DNA of 64,000 nucleotides from Clostridiales bacterium (lineage in GTDB: Bacteria > Bacillota > Clostridia > TANB77 > CAG-508), in contig SFKS01000001.1 of assembly GCA_004554705.1 (NCBI GenBank), forward strand, positions 165,695 through 229,694, in the 5' to 3' direction. This document shows, piece after piece, positions 28,349 to 38,069 of the stretch. The position numbers and the translations under genes are program-made. Below the pieces are notes generated by a model. It saw only the letters and a program-made list of their open reading frames with translations, did not search any database and was not told where the DNA came from. Positions within the stretch are counted from its first letter, which is position 1. Every line of letters begins with the position of its first letter.

Positions 28349-28857
28349 AATAAATCAACCCTTTCTTTAATACTTTTGAGCAGTTTGATAAGATCTTAAA
28401 GGTTTCTCTAATTTCTAACCTTCAATATCTAACCTCTATATATTAACGAAAGTCCCTCTTAATTACAAGTGTATTATTAGTTCAAAAAAATTACTGCTCT
28501 ATATTGTTTTTGAATTAACACCTTTACTTATAATTAATTCCTCTTTCTTAACATTTCTTTTGCAATTGGTAATTTTCTAAATTGTTTTTTAGCCTTAAAA
28601 AGCAAACACAACAAAAAAGTGTAGTAATATATTGCTATATTAAGCTATTTTAAGCTGTTTCTACACTTTTAATTAGATTACATTTTATTTAACTTTTAAT
28701 TACTCTTTTCACTTTTTAAAAATCACCATTTCTTTTTAAATAGTTTACATATTTCTTGCTATTGCAAAAAATATGAGCTATAATATAATATCATAATTTA
28801 GGACACGTTGTCAAGTAATTTTGTAAAAGTTTTCAAAATTGTTAGTGGGATATTTAA
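28349..28857 (-). other. 509-base gap upstream of rpoB
   Basis: No convincing gene. Very AT-rich. Contains the stem-loop at 28615-28670 and probably the rpoB promoter and a leader of up to 250 bases. Several partly overlapping TATAAT-like boxes are present, none clearly better than the others. Nothing recognisable as an L10-type leader was seen. Confidence 0.5.
28615..28670 (-). terminator. Stem-loop between queA and rpoB
   Basis: On the minus strand AAAAGTGTAG (28670-28661) pairs with CTACACTTTT, followed by more T. Inner repeats of AGCTTAA/TTAAGCT type extend the structure. Likely queA terminator. Confidence 0.65.
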
Positions 28858-29889
28858 TTATAATATTAGCATTGCATCTCCAAAGCTGAAAAATCTATAT
28901 TTTTCTTGTACCGCTTTGTTATATGCTTCCATTATAAATTCTTTTGTTGCTAAGCTTGATACTAACATTATTAATGTTGATTCTGGTAAGTGGAAATTTG
29001 TAATTAGTCTATCAATACATTTAAATTCATATCCTGGATAAATAAATATACTTGTATCTCCTTCTGTTTCTTTAACTTCTCCATTTTCTTTTGCTATTGA
29101 TTCTAGTACTCTGCATGAAGTTGTTCCAACTGCTATTATTTTATGTCCTTCTCTTTTTGCTTTGTTTATCTTGTCTGCATCTTCTTGCTTTATGTAGTAA
29201 TGTTCCGTGTGCATTTTATGTTCCTCGATATTTTCTACCTTCACTGGTCTAAATGTTCCAATTCCAACATGTAATGTCACATTTGCTATTTCCACACCTT
29301 TTTCTTTTATTTTATCTAATAATTCTTGTGTGAAATGTAATCCAGCTGTGGGTGCTGCTGCTGAACCATCATATTTTGCATATACTGTTTGATATCTATC
29401 TTTTTGTTCTAATTTTTCTGTTATGTATGGGGGTAATGGCATAAGTCCTATTTTATCAAGTATTTCATTGAATATTCCTTCATATTTAAAGTGTACTTTT
29501 CTGTTTCCATTTTCCATCACTTCTAATATTTCTGCTTCAAGCAATCCATCTCCAAAATTTACTTTTACTCCTGTTCTTAGTTTTTTTCCTGGTCTTACCA
29601 TTACCTCCCAATTGTTGTTTTCCAATTGTTTTAGTAGTAAAAATTCCACTAATTTTTCTGTGTTTTTACCGATTATTTTTCCATAAAGTCTTGCTGGTAT
29701 GACCTTTGTGTTGTTCCTTACTAAACAATCTCCTGGTTCTAAATAATCTATTATATCTTTAAAGGTTTTGTCTTCTATTTGTTTTGTGTCTCTATGTAAC
29801 ACCATTAGTCGAGATTCATCTCTTTTTTCCAAAGGATGTTGGGCTATTAGTTCTTTTGGTAGTTCATAATTAAAATCTGATACTTTCAT
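28858..29889 (-). CDS. queA: S-adenosylmethionine:tRNA ribosyltransferase-isomerase
   Basis: Transfers the ribose of SAM to preQ1-modified tRNA to form epoxyqueuosine, the penultimate queuosine step. Protein of 343 residues beginning MKVSDFNYELPKELIAQHP. Family signatures are visible: RDESRLMVLHR, NNTKVIPARLYGK, AAPTAGLHFT, HVGIGTFRPV and NFHLPESTLIMLVSS. I chose the ATG at 29889 (GAAAGGA upstream) over one 15 bases earlier. No tgt or other queuosine gene is adjacent. Confidence 0.96.
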   Translation of the reverse strand: MKVSDFNYELPKELIAQHPLEKRDESRLMVLHRDTKQIEDKTFKDIIDYLEPGDCLVRNNTKVIPARLYGKIIGKNTEKLVEFLLLKQLENNNWEVMVRPGKKLRTGVKVNFGDGLLEAEILEVMENGNRKVHFKYEGIFNEILDKIGLMPLPPYITEKLEQKDRYQTVYAKYDGSAAAPTAGLHFTQELLDKIKEKGVEIANVTLHVGIGTFRPVKVENIEEHKMHTEHYYIKQEDADKINKAKREGHKIIAVGTTSCRVLESIAKENGEVKETEGDTSIFIYPGYEFKCIDRLITNFHLPESTLIMLVSSLATKEFIMEAYNKAVQEKYRFFSFGDAMLIL

Positions 29890-29985
29890 ATTTTTTCCTT
29901 TCATATATTCGTTTTTTGTTTGGAAGTGTATTGCTTGCTTCCATATTTTTTTATTGATTAATTTATACTGTTAAATGTATTTTGA

Positions 29986-30003
29986 GTCGCCGTTGGTGGC
30001 GAC
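29986..30003. terminator. GTCGCC/GGCGAC hairpin between the peptidase-like gene and queA
   Basis: 6-bp GC-rich stem GTCGCC/GGCGAC with a 6-base loop, just after the stop of the peptidase-like gene (minus strand). One of a family of such hairpins in the window. Confidence 0.6.
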
Positions 30004-30014
30004 CCATCTATATT

Positions 30015-31070
30015 TTATTTATGTTTTATTGCATCAAAAACTGATAAGATTTCTTCTATTATGTTTTGTGGTTCTTTATTAAATTCTATCTCAATTGCAT
30101 ATTTGAAATTGCTACTGTTTGGTGGCTGGGTTGAATATGAGGTGTTGTTAAGTCCTATATATTTACCTGTGTCTTTATCTAATATGGTTCCTCTCATATA
30201 ATCTTTGTACCACTGATTTAATCCTTCTGTGCTTTTTTCCGTATATCCATATTTTTCATAATCATGTAAGGCCGGGATTTCATATCCATTCTCCATTGTA
30301 TTTCTTTCTAAAGTATGTAAAAACTCATGTATATATACCTCTTCTGGAACTTGATTTGTTATTCCATATCTATATGTATATGAATTTGAATTTTTATTTA
30401 TCCTAATTAGTGAATATCCTATACCATAAATATCCATACTTCCTAGTCCTATCCAGTTATTAAGAATTGGTATTGAGATATCTCCATTTTCACTTTCAAA
30501 TCTGCACACTACAAATATATGGTCATATTCTTTTTCTTTTGTTTTTTCATATACTAAGTTTTTTATATCTCTATATGATAAATAATATCCATGTTCGTCA
30601 GAATATGATATTGTCGTTATTGGTGTTTCTATATTAATTATATCATACTTTATGTCTAATTTTTTGTCTGAAATTTTATAGCAAGTTTCTTTATATCTTT
30701 CCATATTTAATTTTATATTTTCAATATCATTTAAGTTTATTTTTAAATCATATTTTTTTCCATCTATGTTCACATTTAATTCTTGTGCAATGAAGCATCC
30801 TACATTCCATTTAGTGTCTGTTCTTTTTGTTCCTTTTTCTAATTTGAAATCTGAAAACCATGCTGTTCCTATACAGTCTCCTTCATTTCCTCCAAGTCTA
30901 AAGCTTATTTTAACAGTATTTCTGTTTTTGGAATTGAACATGTATTCTACTTTTTGCCAATCATTAGTTCCTGTTATTGGTTTAGAGTACTCTGTTGTGT
31001 CTAGTAGTCCTATAACAACACCTGCATCTGAGGTCTGTGTATCGCTTTGTATATTTTCTGTTTTTACCAT
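30015..31070 (-). pseudogene. Secreted metallopeptidase-like protein, main reading frame
   Basis: In-frame coding in fact extends back to about 31148 (NLEYNDSAIYKEIEVEPNTPYKITC). An N-terminal CBM/galactose-binding-like domain (WQKVEYMFNSKN through TAWFSDFKLEKG) is followed by a domain with VYIHEFLHTLER, an HExxH-like zinc site in HEFLH, and later HDYEKYGY. A zinc-dependent surface hydrolase is the best reading; the exact family is not recognised. It lost its N-terminal anchor by a frameshift at a run of four A/T (31150-31153); the anchor lies in the next frame. Confidence 0.65.
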
Positions 31071-31138
31071 ACAGGTAATTTTATATGGTGTATTAGGCTC
31101 TACCTCTATTTCTTTGTAAATTGCTGAATCATTATATT

Positions 31139-31336
31139 CTAGATTTGACTTTTAGCATCTGTGTATTTTACTTTTGAGTCTCTTGAAAATCTTGTTTCTG
31201 CCTCTTTCTTGGCTACTGCTTTTTCAAAACCATTAAAATAACTTGTTTTAAAAATGTTAAACGATATAATTAATACAACTAAAAGAAATATTGTTGATAA
31301 AATAGTGCTTATTCTTGTTTTACCTTTTCTATTCAT
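31139..31336 (-). pseudogene. N-terminal membrane anchor of the peptidase-like gene (other frame)
   Basis: About 65 residues: basic start MNRKGKTRIS, membrane segment (TILSTIFLLVVLIISFNIF), then a charged stalk ending KYTDAKSQI. Adding one base to the AAAA at 31150-31153 gives TDAKKSNLEYNDSAIY and joins it to the main frame. The ATG at 31336 overlaps the gltX stop (TAATG), which indicates translational coupling. Confidence 0.7.
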
Positions 31337-32991
31337 TAGTTTTCTTTGCATATCTTATTTATTCTTCTTTCTATAGATTTTTTTCCTAATATCTGCATAA
31401 TTTCATAAAGATCTGGAGTATTGCATCTTCCTGTTAAGGCTACTCTTATAACTGTACTTATGTCTCCTATATGTCCTTTATAGGCATCTGGATTGGTTTT
31501 ATATTCCTTAACCTCCCTTGCATAGCCCATTTCTTCTGCTAAATCCTTCATTTTGTTAAACCAATCTTGTTTGTCATCATTTATGTCAAAATGTTTCTCA
31601 ATATAACTTTTCAATATTGATTTTATTTCATCATTATCTATGATTTTTTGAAATTCATAACTTGTGTTTTTGTCAAAAATGTCATCATACATATATTGTA
31701 TCGAATGTTTTATTTCTGACCATCTTGATATATCCTTTCTTGGTTTGTTTCCACCTCGCTCAATATTTAATATTTTAATTGCATATTCTTTATTTTTTGT
31801 TAGAATTGTTTCAAGCTCTCTGTCATATCTTTTAGCCCATTTTAGTGTTTCAGTATATATTTTTTCTGCTGTAAATTTTGATATAACATTTTTAGAAACA
31901 TCTAATAGTTTTACCATGTCAAATACTGCTCCACTTACACTCATTTTATTTAGTTCTAGTTTAAATTCACTTATGTCAGCATCTTTGTTTGCTCTTCTCC
32001 AAGGCTCAAAATTTGAATTTGCAATATTAAGTAAATATTCTACTACCGCTTCTTCTGGTATTCCTTCTTCATGATAGTAGCTTACAGCTGCTTCTGGATC
32101 TTTTCTTTTACTTATTTTTCTTTTATTTCCATTTTCATCCTTCATAATTGTTGCTGTATGTGCGTATTTAGGAGGTTTAAAACCTAAAGCTTTAAATAAT
32201 TCCAAGTGAAGTGGTATTGAAGATACCCACTCATCTCCACGAATTACATGAGTTACTCTCATAAGGTGATCATCTACTGCATGTGCAAAGTGATATGTTG
32301 GTAATCCGTCTGCTTTTATTATTACTATATCTTGATCATTTTCTGGAAATTCTATGTTACCTTTTATAACATCTTTATGTTTTATTCTTCTGTCTTCTCT
32401 TCCTTGTGATTTAAATCTTATAATATATGCTTCTCCATTTTTTATTTTTTCTGCAGCTTCATCTATTGGAAGATTTCTATATTTTGCCCAAATCCCATAA
32501 TATCCTGGTCGTATTTTAGCAGTTTCTTGTTTTTCTCTTATTTCATCTAGCTCTTGTGTGGTGCAGAAACATGGATATGCTAGTCCTCTCCTTATTAATG
32601 ATTTTGCATATGCTTGGTATATATCTTTTCTTTGACTTTGTTTATATGGACCATAATTTCCTTTATCTAAATTTTCTCCTATCATACCTTCATCTGGATT
32701 TATTCCAAAGTCCTTCAAGCTATCCACAATTTGAGATGTTCCATTTTCAATTTCTCTTTTTTGGTCTGTATCTTCTATTCTTAATATAAATACTCCTTTT
32801 GATTGCTCAGCTAATTTTCTATCAATTATTGCTCCAAAAAGTCCGCCTATATGTACAAATCCAGTTGGGCTTGGTGCAAAACGTGTTACCATTGCCCCTT
32901 CTTTCAAATTTCTTTCTGGATATTTTTCTTCATAATATTCTATTCCCTTTGCATCTGGAAATATTAAATTTGCCAATTCATTGTAATCCAT
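31336..32991 (-). CDS. gltX: Glutamyl-tRNA synthetase
   Basis: Class I synthetase charging tRNA-Glu (and, in species with GatCAB, tRNA-Gln). 551 residues, a little longer than the typical 490. FAPSPTGFVHIGG carries the HIGH motif, IRGDEWVSSIPLHLELFKALG the catalytic core and KISKRKDPEA the KMSKS equivalent. The N-terminal 35 residues before RFAPSPTG are an extension. The start follows GGTGA. The stop overlaps the start of the next gene. An in-frame stop just upstream excludes a longer protein. Confidence 0.95.
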   Translation of the reverse strand: MDYNELANLIFPDAKGIEYYEEKYPERNLKEGAMVTRFAPSPTGFVHIGGLFGAIIDRKLAEQSKGVFILRIEDTDQKREIENGTSQIVDSLKDFGINPDEGMIGENLDKGNYGPYKQSQRKDIYQAYAKSLIRRGLAYPCFCTTQELDEIREKQETAKIRPGYYGIWAKYRNLPIDEAAEKIKNGEAYIIRFKSQGREDRRIKHKDVIKGNIEFPENDQDIVIIKADGLPTYHFAHAVDDHLMRVTHVIRGDEWVSSIPLHLELFKALGFKPPKYAHTATIMKDENGNKRKISKRKDPEAAVSYYHEEGIPEEAVVEYLLNIANSNFEPWRRANKDADISEFKLELNKMSVSGAVFDMVKLLDVSKNVISKFTAEKIYTETLKWAKRYDRELETILTKNKEYAIKILNIERGGNKPRKDISRWSEIKHSIQYMYDDIFDKNTSYEFQKIIDNDEIKSILKSYIEKHFDINDDKQDWFNKMKDLAEEMGYAREVKEYKTNPDAYKGHIGDISTVIRVALTGRCNTPDLYEIMQILGKKSIERRINKICKEN

Positions 32992-33011
32992 GCTTGTTCA
33001 CCATAATCCTT

Positions 33012-33194
33012 TCAACTTATCATTATTAAAAATCCACCTATCACACTTAGTATAAAACCTACAATTTTAAGTGTTAGTGTTGCTATATTTTGATCGCTAA
33101 AGCTAAATCTTTTTTTACTCAAATATCGTGCATCATATATTAATATTATTCCAAACATTATTATTACGATTCCTATTATTTCTAATAATTTCAT
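33012..33194 (-). CDS. Small two-helix membrane protein
   Basis: 60 residues, two hydrophobic segments (about 3-20 and 41-59) joined by a basic loop (YLSKKRFSFSDQN). AAGGAGC upstream at a normal distance. It precedes gltX by about 20 bases on the same strand and is probably cotranscribed. Function unknown; no motif recognised. Confidence 0.6.
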   Translation of the reverse strand: MKLLEIIGIVIIMFGIILIYDARYLSKKRFSFSDQNIATLTLKIVGFILSVIGGFLIMIS

Positions 33195-33326
33195 ATATTT
33201 TTGCTCCTTTTAATTTTTACATGTAAAATTATATCACATCTTTTTTGATTTTTGTAGATATTAAACGAATTTTTGTTATGTTTTTGGGTAAACTATTTCT
33301 ATATTTTATTTTAGGAGGTTTTTATT

Positions 33327-33935
33327 TTGAAAATTATATTGTCTTTAATTATTTACATTTTGTTTTTAACAGGATGTAATAGTAATACCTCTTCTGAAGA
33401 TATTGGAAATTATAGTACTAAAAGTTTAGCTATTAATAAAGGAGAAGATAATAATGTTGAAAAAAAAGAAGCTGTTGAAGAACCTCTTTCAGCCTTTTCT
33501 ACCAAGGTGTCTCAAGATGATCCAGATAGGCAAAATAATATTACAATTACTTGTAATTCTTTAAATGGCACTATTGTTAAGGCAGGAGAAACTTTTTCTT
33601 TTTGTAATACTTTAGGTCCAGCGAAACCTGAGGATGGATATAAAAAGGCTGATACTTTTGATAGTAATGGAAATACTATTCAAGCATATGGTGGTGGCAA
33701 ATGTCAAGTAAGTTCGACCTTGTATAATGCTGTTTTGGCAGGAGATGGGTTGACTGTAGTTGAAAGAAATGCACATAGCGGTCCTGTTTATTATGTTCCA
33801 AAAGATAAAGATGCTTGTGTTTCCTATGGTTCATGTGATTTCAAATTTAGAAATGATAATAATTTTGATATTAAAATGTATTTTTCAAACACTCCAGATA
33901 GTATTGATATAAGCATTGTTAAAATTTTATCATAA
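33327..33935 (+). CDS. VanW-family lipoprotein
   Basis: 202 residues. The lipobox LFLTGC near residue 17 suggests a lipid-anchored protein. The C-terminal 130 residues form a VanW domain: AGETFSFCNTLGPAKPEDGYKKA, GGGKCQVSSTLYNAVL and ERNAHSGPVYYVP. Such proteins occur near glycopeptide-resistance genes and in spore or cell-wall settings; the biochemical role is not known. The TTG start at 33327 is chosen because AGGAGG lies eight bases upstream. Confidence 0.8.
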   Translation: MKIILSLIIYILFLTGCNSNTSSEDIGNYSTKSLAINKGEDNNVEKKEAVEEPLSAFSTKVSQDDPDRQNNITITCNSLNGTIVKAGETFSFCNTLGPAKPEDGYKKADTFDSNGNTIQAYGGGKCQVSSTLYNAVLAGDGLTVVERNAHSGPVYYVPKDKDACVSYGSCDFKFRNDNNFDIKMYFSNTPDSIDISIVKILS

Positions 33936-34061
33936 ATTCATAAATTCTTCATAAACTTTTATTGACTAAGATTTTTTTGATCTGCCCAATTTTACTGATA
34001 TTATATAAGGTAATATGTTACTTGCAAATTGGGTTAATTACTACAAAGAGGTGAAGAATTT

Positions 34062-35289
34062 ATGTTTGAAAAAAGTTTTAAATTTTGTTTAGTTCTTGTT
34101 TTACTATGTTCTTGTTTTGTTCCTGTTTTAGCGACTGATAGTGTTTATGTTTGGTCTGATAATTCTAATCCTGAAGCTATTTCTACTTCTAATGTTATTC
34201 GGTGGTAAAGAGGGAAACTTTTTAAATTTAACTTGTGGTAGTGCTATTTTAATGGAGCAATCAACAGGTACAATTTTGTATGAACATAATAGTCATGAAC
34301 AGTTAAAACCCGCAAGTGTTACTAAAGTTATGACAATTTTACTTATAATGGAGGCTTTAGACAATGGCGTTATTTCACTTGATGATAGGGTTGCTTGTTC
34401 CGAAGAGGCTTCAAAAATGGGGGGTTCACAAATTTGGTTAGATACCACCGAGACACTAACTGTAAATGAAATGTTAAAAGCCATTTGTGTTGTGTCTGCA
34501 AATGACTGCTGTGTGGCAATGGCTGAGCACATTGCGGGTAGTCAGGAATTATTTGTTGAAAGAATGAATGCTCGTGCAAAAGAGCTTGGAATGAATGACA
34601 CTTGTTTTAAAAATTGTCATGGTTTAGATGAAGATGGTCATGTAACTTCTAGTTACGATATTGCTTTAATGTCCAGAGAGCTTATGTTGAATCATCCTAG
34701 CATCACAAATTACACTACTATATGGATGGATACTTTAAGAGATGGTGAATCTCAATTAGTTAATACAAATAAATTGATAAGAAATTATGAGGGATGTACT
34801 GGGCTTAAAACTGGTTCTACTTCAACTGCATTATTTAATCTTTCTGCAACTGCTACTCGAAATAATCTATCTCTAATTGCTGTTATAATGCGTGGAGAAA
34901 CTTCTCCTATTAGATTCGCTGAAGCCAAAAAGCTTTTAGATTTTGGGTTTAGTAATTTTGAATATTTGAAATATGCTAACCAAGGAGATATCGCAAAAAG
35001 CATTTTAGTTCATAAAGGTACAACAAATAGTGTTGAAGTGTCTTTTGAAAGCGATGCTGGAAGTTTAATTCCTAAAGGTCAATCCGCTAATATTGTAACA
35101 ACTGTTTCTCTTCCAGAAACAATAAATGCACCTATTAATAAAGGAGAAAAACTAGGAGAAGTAATTTTTAGTTTAAATAATGAAACACTTGGCACAGTAA
35201 ATTTAGTTGCCAATAATACTGTTAAGAAGTTAAACATAGGTAATATGGTTGCTCTTGTAGTAGAAAAGTGGTTTACTTTGTTAAGATAA
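34062..35289 (+). pseudogene. D-alanyl-D-alanine carboxypeptidase (DacF-like), frame broken near the N-terminus
   Basis: Penicillin-binding protein that trims peptidoglycan stem peptides. The ATG at 34062 (AGAGGTG upstream) starts a signal peptide and mature N-terminus that stops after 48 codons; the catalytic domain continues in the next frame from about 34201 (GGKEGNFLNLTCGSAI). The active-site motifs are intact: ASVTK (SxxK), VSAND (SxN) and GLKTGST (KTG). Deleting one G in CGGTGG (34200-34205) restores the full protein. B. subtilis DacF is sporulation-linked; the assignment here is by family only. Confidence 0.85.
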
Positions 35290-35360
35290 TTAATAAAAGG
35301 AATCCTAAAGCATACACTTTCTTTACAATTATCCTTGACAAATGGTTCTCTTTACTATTT

Positions 35361-35385
35361 AGAGTATCCTAAAATAGGATACTCT
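35361..35385. terminator. Bidirectional terminator between dacF-like and trmB
   Basis: Perfect inverted repeat AGAGTATCCT/AGGATACTCT with a 5-base loop and flanking T/A tracts. It overlaps the trmB stop codon. Confidence 0.85.
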
Positions 35386-36040
35386 ATTTATATTTAAATA
35401 TTCCTGCTTTTATTTTTATTCCTTCTTTTTTAAATTTTATCTCATGTTCTGTTTCTATATTGCACCAAAAATCTTGTTCTTTTTCCAAATCATTTGTTAG
35501 CTTTACTGTTTTAAATCCTGCTTCTTTAAAGTACTCTATACTTTCTTTAAATAATTCATCATCATCTGTTTTAAAGTATATTTCTCCTTCTGTTTTCAAA
35601 AATTCTTTATATTTCTCTAATTGCCTGATATGTGTTAATCTCCTTTTTTTGTGTCTGGGTTTTGGCCAAGGATTGCAAAAATTTATATAGATTCTTTCCA
35701 CATTATCTTTTTTATCCAATATATTATTTATCTCTTCTATGTCATATCTTGTTAATGCTATATTTTTGACTTCATTTTTCTGAAATTCTTCTTCAATATT
35801 TCTTTTTGCTATTCCCAAGATTGCATCTACTAAATCTATTGCTATATAGTTTATTTCATGATTCTGAATTGCTGCTTTTTTTACAAAATATCCTTTTCCA
35901 CAACCTAATTCTAAATATATTGGGTTATCGTGATTGTTAAAAAACTCTTTCCATCTCCCTTTATATTCCTCTGGATTTTGTACATAAAATTTGCTTGTAG
36001 CTAATTCTGCTTTTGCCCATGGTTTGTTCCTAATTCTCAT
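35384..36040 (-). CDS. trmB: tRNA (guanine-N7-)-methyltransferase
   Basis: Makes m7G46 in tRNA variable loops using SAM. 218 residues: MRIRNKPWAKAEL start, the SAM motif YLELGCGKGYFV, and INFCNPWPKPRHKKRRLT, which holds the family's substrate-binding PWPKxRHxKRR. The C-terminal FKTDDDELF segment matches the family end. Monocistronic and convergent with the dacF-like gene. Confidence 0.95.
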   Translation of the reverse strand: MRIRNKPWAKAELATSKFYVQNPEEYKGRWKEFFNNHDNPIYLELGCGKGYFVKKAAIQNHEINYIAIDLVDAILGIAKRNIEEEFQKNEVKNIALTRYDIEEINNILDKKDNVERIYINFCNPWPKPRHKKRRLTHIRQLEKYKEFLKTEGEIYFKTDDDELFKESIEYFKEAGFKTVKLTNDLEKEQDFWCNIETEHEIKFKKEGIKIKAGIFKYK

Positions 36041-36176
36041 TTTACTTCCTTCTTTTTATTATCTTTATTTGCAATTATATAATTTCATGTTTTAAAAGTC
36101 AATAATAACTTAAATTTAAATTGCATTTAAATTTGTTTTATAGTATATTATATAAGTAGAAAGTGAGGTTATTATT

Positions 36177-36569
36177 ATGAGTTTAGATGATGTTATAAAA
36201 GTAGCCAAAGAAGTTCGTAAAAGAGCTTATTCGCCATATTCTCATTACTATGTTGGAGCCACATTAGTCTGTAAAAACGGACATGTTTATTCTGGTTGCA
36301 ATATTGAGAATAATGGTATAATGTCTATTTGTGCTGAAAGAGTTGCTTTTACAAAAGCTATATCTGAAGGAGAACGTGATTTTGATTATATTGTTATATG
36401 TGGTGGTTCAGATTTAAATAGTCTTGAAGATTGCTCTCCTTGTGGATATTGCAGACAATTCATGAATGAATTCGTAAATGAAGACTTTAAGATTTTTTTG
36501 CTTGATTCAAATGGTAAAGCTAAGGTTTATAAAATGGAAGATTTGTTACCATATTCTTTTAAAATGTAG
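36177..36569 (+). CDS. cdd: Cytidine deaminase
   Basis: Salvages cytidine and deoxycytidine to uridine forms. 130 residues, the normal tetrameric type. Zinc and catalytic residues are visible in CAERVAF (Cys-Ala-Glu) and PCGYCRQ; NIENNGIMSI holds the substrate Asn/Glu pair. AGTGAGG lies a few bases before the ATG. Isolated gene. Confidence 0.94.
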   Translation: MSLDDVIKVAKEVRKRAYSPYSHYYVGATLVCKNGHVYSGCNIENNGIMSICAERVAFTKAISEGERDFDYIVICGGSDLNSLEDCSPCGYCRQFMNEFVNEDFKIFLLDSNGKAKVYKMEDLLPYSFKM

Positions 36570-36710
36570 TACCGATTAGCACCGTCCCCAAAAATTGGTT
36601 TATTTTTTACTTTCATATTGACTTTTTCTTTTAAATGTTGGATAATGAAATATGTTCTTAATGATAATATTCTTTTAAGGACATATTTTGTTTTTTAGGA
36701 TGTGATTTTT

Positions 36711-37980
36711 ATGTCAAAAGCACGGTGTAGTTTTAGGTACATTTTATGGGGACGAGGGAAAAGGTAAAATTATTGATTATCTATCAAAAGATGCTGATAT
36801 CACAATTAGATGCTCCGGTGGTAATAATGCTGGACACACTATTGAAGTTGGTGGTAAAAGATTCGCATTTCATTTAATTCCTTCTGGTATTTTAAATAAA
36901 GGAACTCTAGCAATTATAGGGAATGGCGTTGTTGTAAACCCTAAAGTTTTAATTGATGAAATGACGGAATTAGAGGCAAATGGATTTTCTACTGATAATT
37001 TATATATTAGTGAAAAAGCTCACATAATTTTTCCTTATCATGTTGAAATGGATAAGCTTCTAGAAGAAAATCGTGGTGCTAATAAAATTGGAACTACTGC
37101 AAGAGGAATTGGTCCTGCTTATTGTGATAAATTTGAAAGATGTGGTATTAGAGCAGAAGATTTGATTAGTGATAATTTTGAAGAGCTTTTAACTATTAAT
37201 ATAAACAATAAGAATAAAATTTTTGAAGTATATGGATATCCTACACTTGATGTCAGTCAAGTCTTAGAAGAATATAAGAAATATGCTGAAATTTTAAGAC
37301 CACACATTACAGATACAATAACTTTGATACATAATGCTTTAGAAAATGAAAAAAAGGTTTTATGTGAAGGTGCACAAGCTTCTCTTTTAGATATAGATTT
37401 TGGAAGTTATCCTTTTGTTACCTCTTCAAACCCTTCAATTGGTGGTATTTGCACAGGTAGTGGATTAGGTGCTAAAGATATTGGCGAAGTTTATGGTGTT
37501 TTAAAAGCATATTCTTCACGTGTTGGTAGTGGTCCTTACGTTACAGAGCAAGATAATGAAATTGGTGATACAATACGAGAACTTGGTCATGAATATGGAA
37601 CTACTACAAAAAGACCTAGAAGGTGTGGATGGCTTGATTTAGTAGCTCTAAAGTATGCTGTTAGGTTAAATGGAATTACAGCTTTAGCAATTAACCATGT
37701 TGATACTGTTGGAAAACTTCCTAAAATAAAGGTTTGTGTTGGATATAATCATAATGGTAAAATTACAACTGATTTTTCTACAAACATAAATTTTTTAAAT
37801 AGTTGTACTCCAATTTATGAAGAATTTGAAGGTAATTTTGGTGATATTAGTGACTGTAAAACAAGAAAAGATTTACCAGAAAATGCTCAGAAATACTTAG
37901 CAAGAATTGAAGAATTTGTTGGTGTCCCTGTAAAATTTATTGGAACAGGGGCAGGAAGAGATGCAATGATAGTTGAGTAA
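36711..37980 (+). pseudogene. purA: Adenylosuccinate synthetase with one-base frameshift near the start
   Basis: Joins IMP and aspartate with GTP on the way to AMP. The start codon at 36711 (AGGATGTG upstream) reads MSKA and is then out of frame; in the next frame follows VVLGTFYGDEGKGKIIDYL, which holds the essential catalytic Asp and GDEGKGK loop, then the full protein. Removing one G at 36724-36725 gives MSKARVVLGTFYGDEGKGK. All later motifs are normal, including NNAGHTI, ARGIGPAYCDKFER, TTTKRPRRCGWLD and the C-terminus. The gene is otherwise full length at about 422 residues. Confidence 0.93.
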
Positions 37981-37989
37981 TAAAATTAC

Positions 37990-38030
37990 AAATATGAACG
38001 TCAATATTAAAAATTTTGACGTTCATATTT
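37990..38030. terminator. Strong terminator after purA
   Basis: 15-bp perfect stem AAATATGAACGTCAA/TTGACGTTCATATTT with an 11-base loop; A/T tracts on both sides, so it may serve both purA and the convergent binding-protein gene. Confidence 0.85.
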
Positions 38031-38069
38031 ATTATTTTTCCAAATTAATGGTCTTGTTCTTTATTAGCC

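Noticed and set aside
28349..28857. Ribosomal-protein L10 leader or a hidden small gene before rpoB
   Set aside because: No frame with a ribosome-binding site and no recognisable leader structure other than one terminator-like hairpin.
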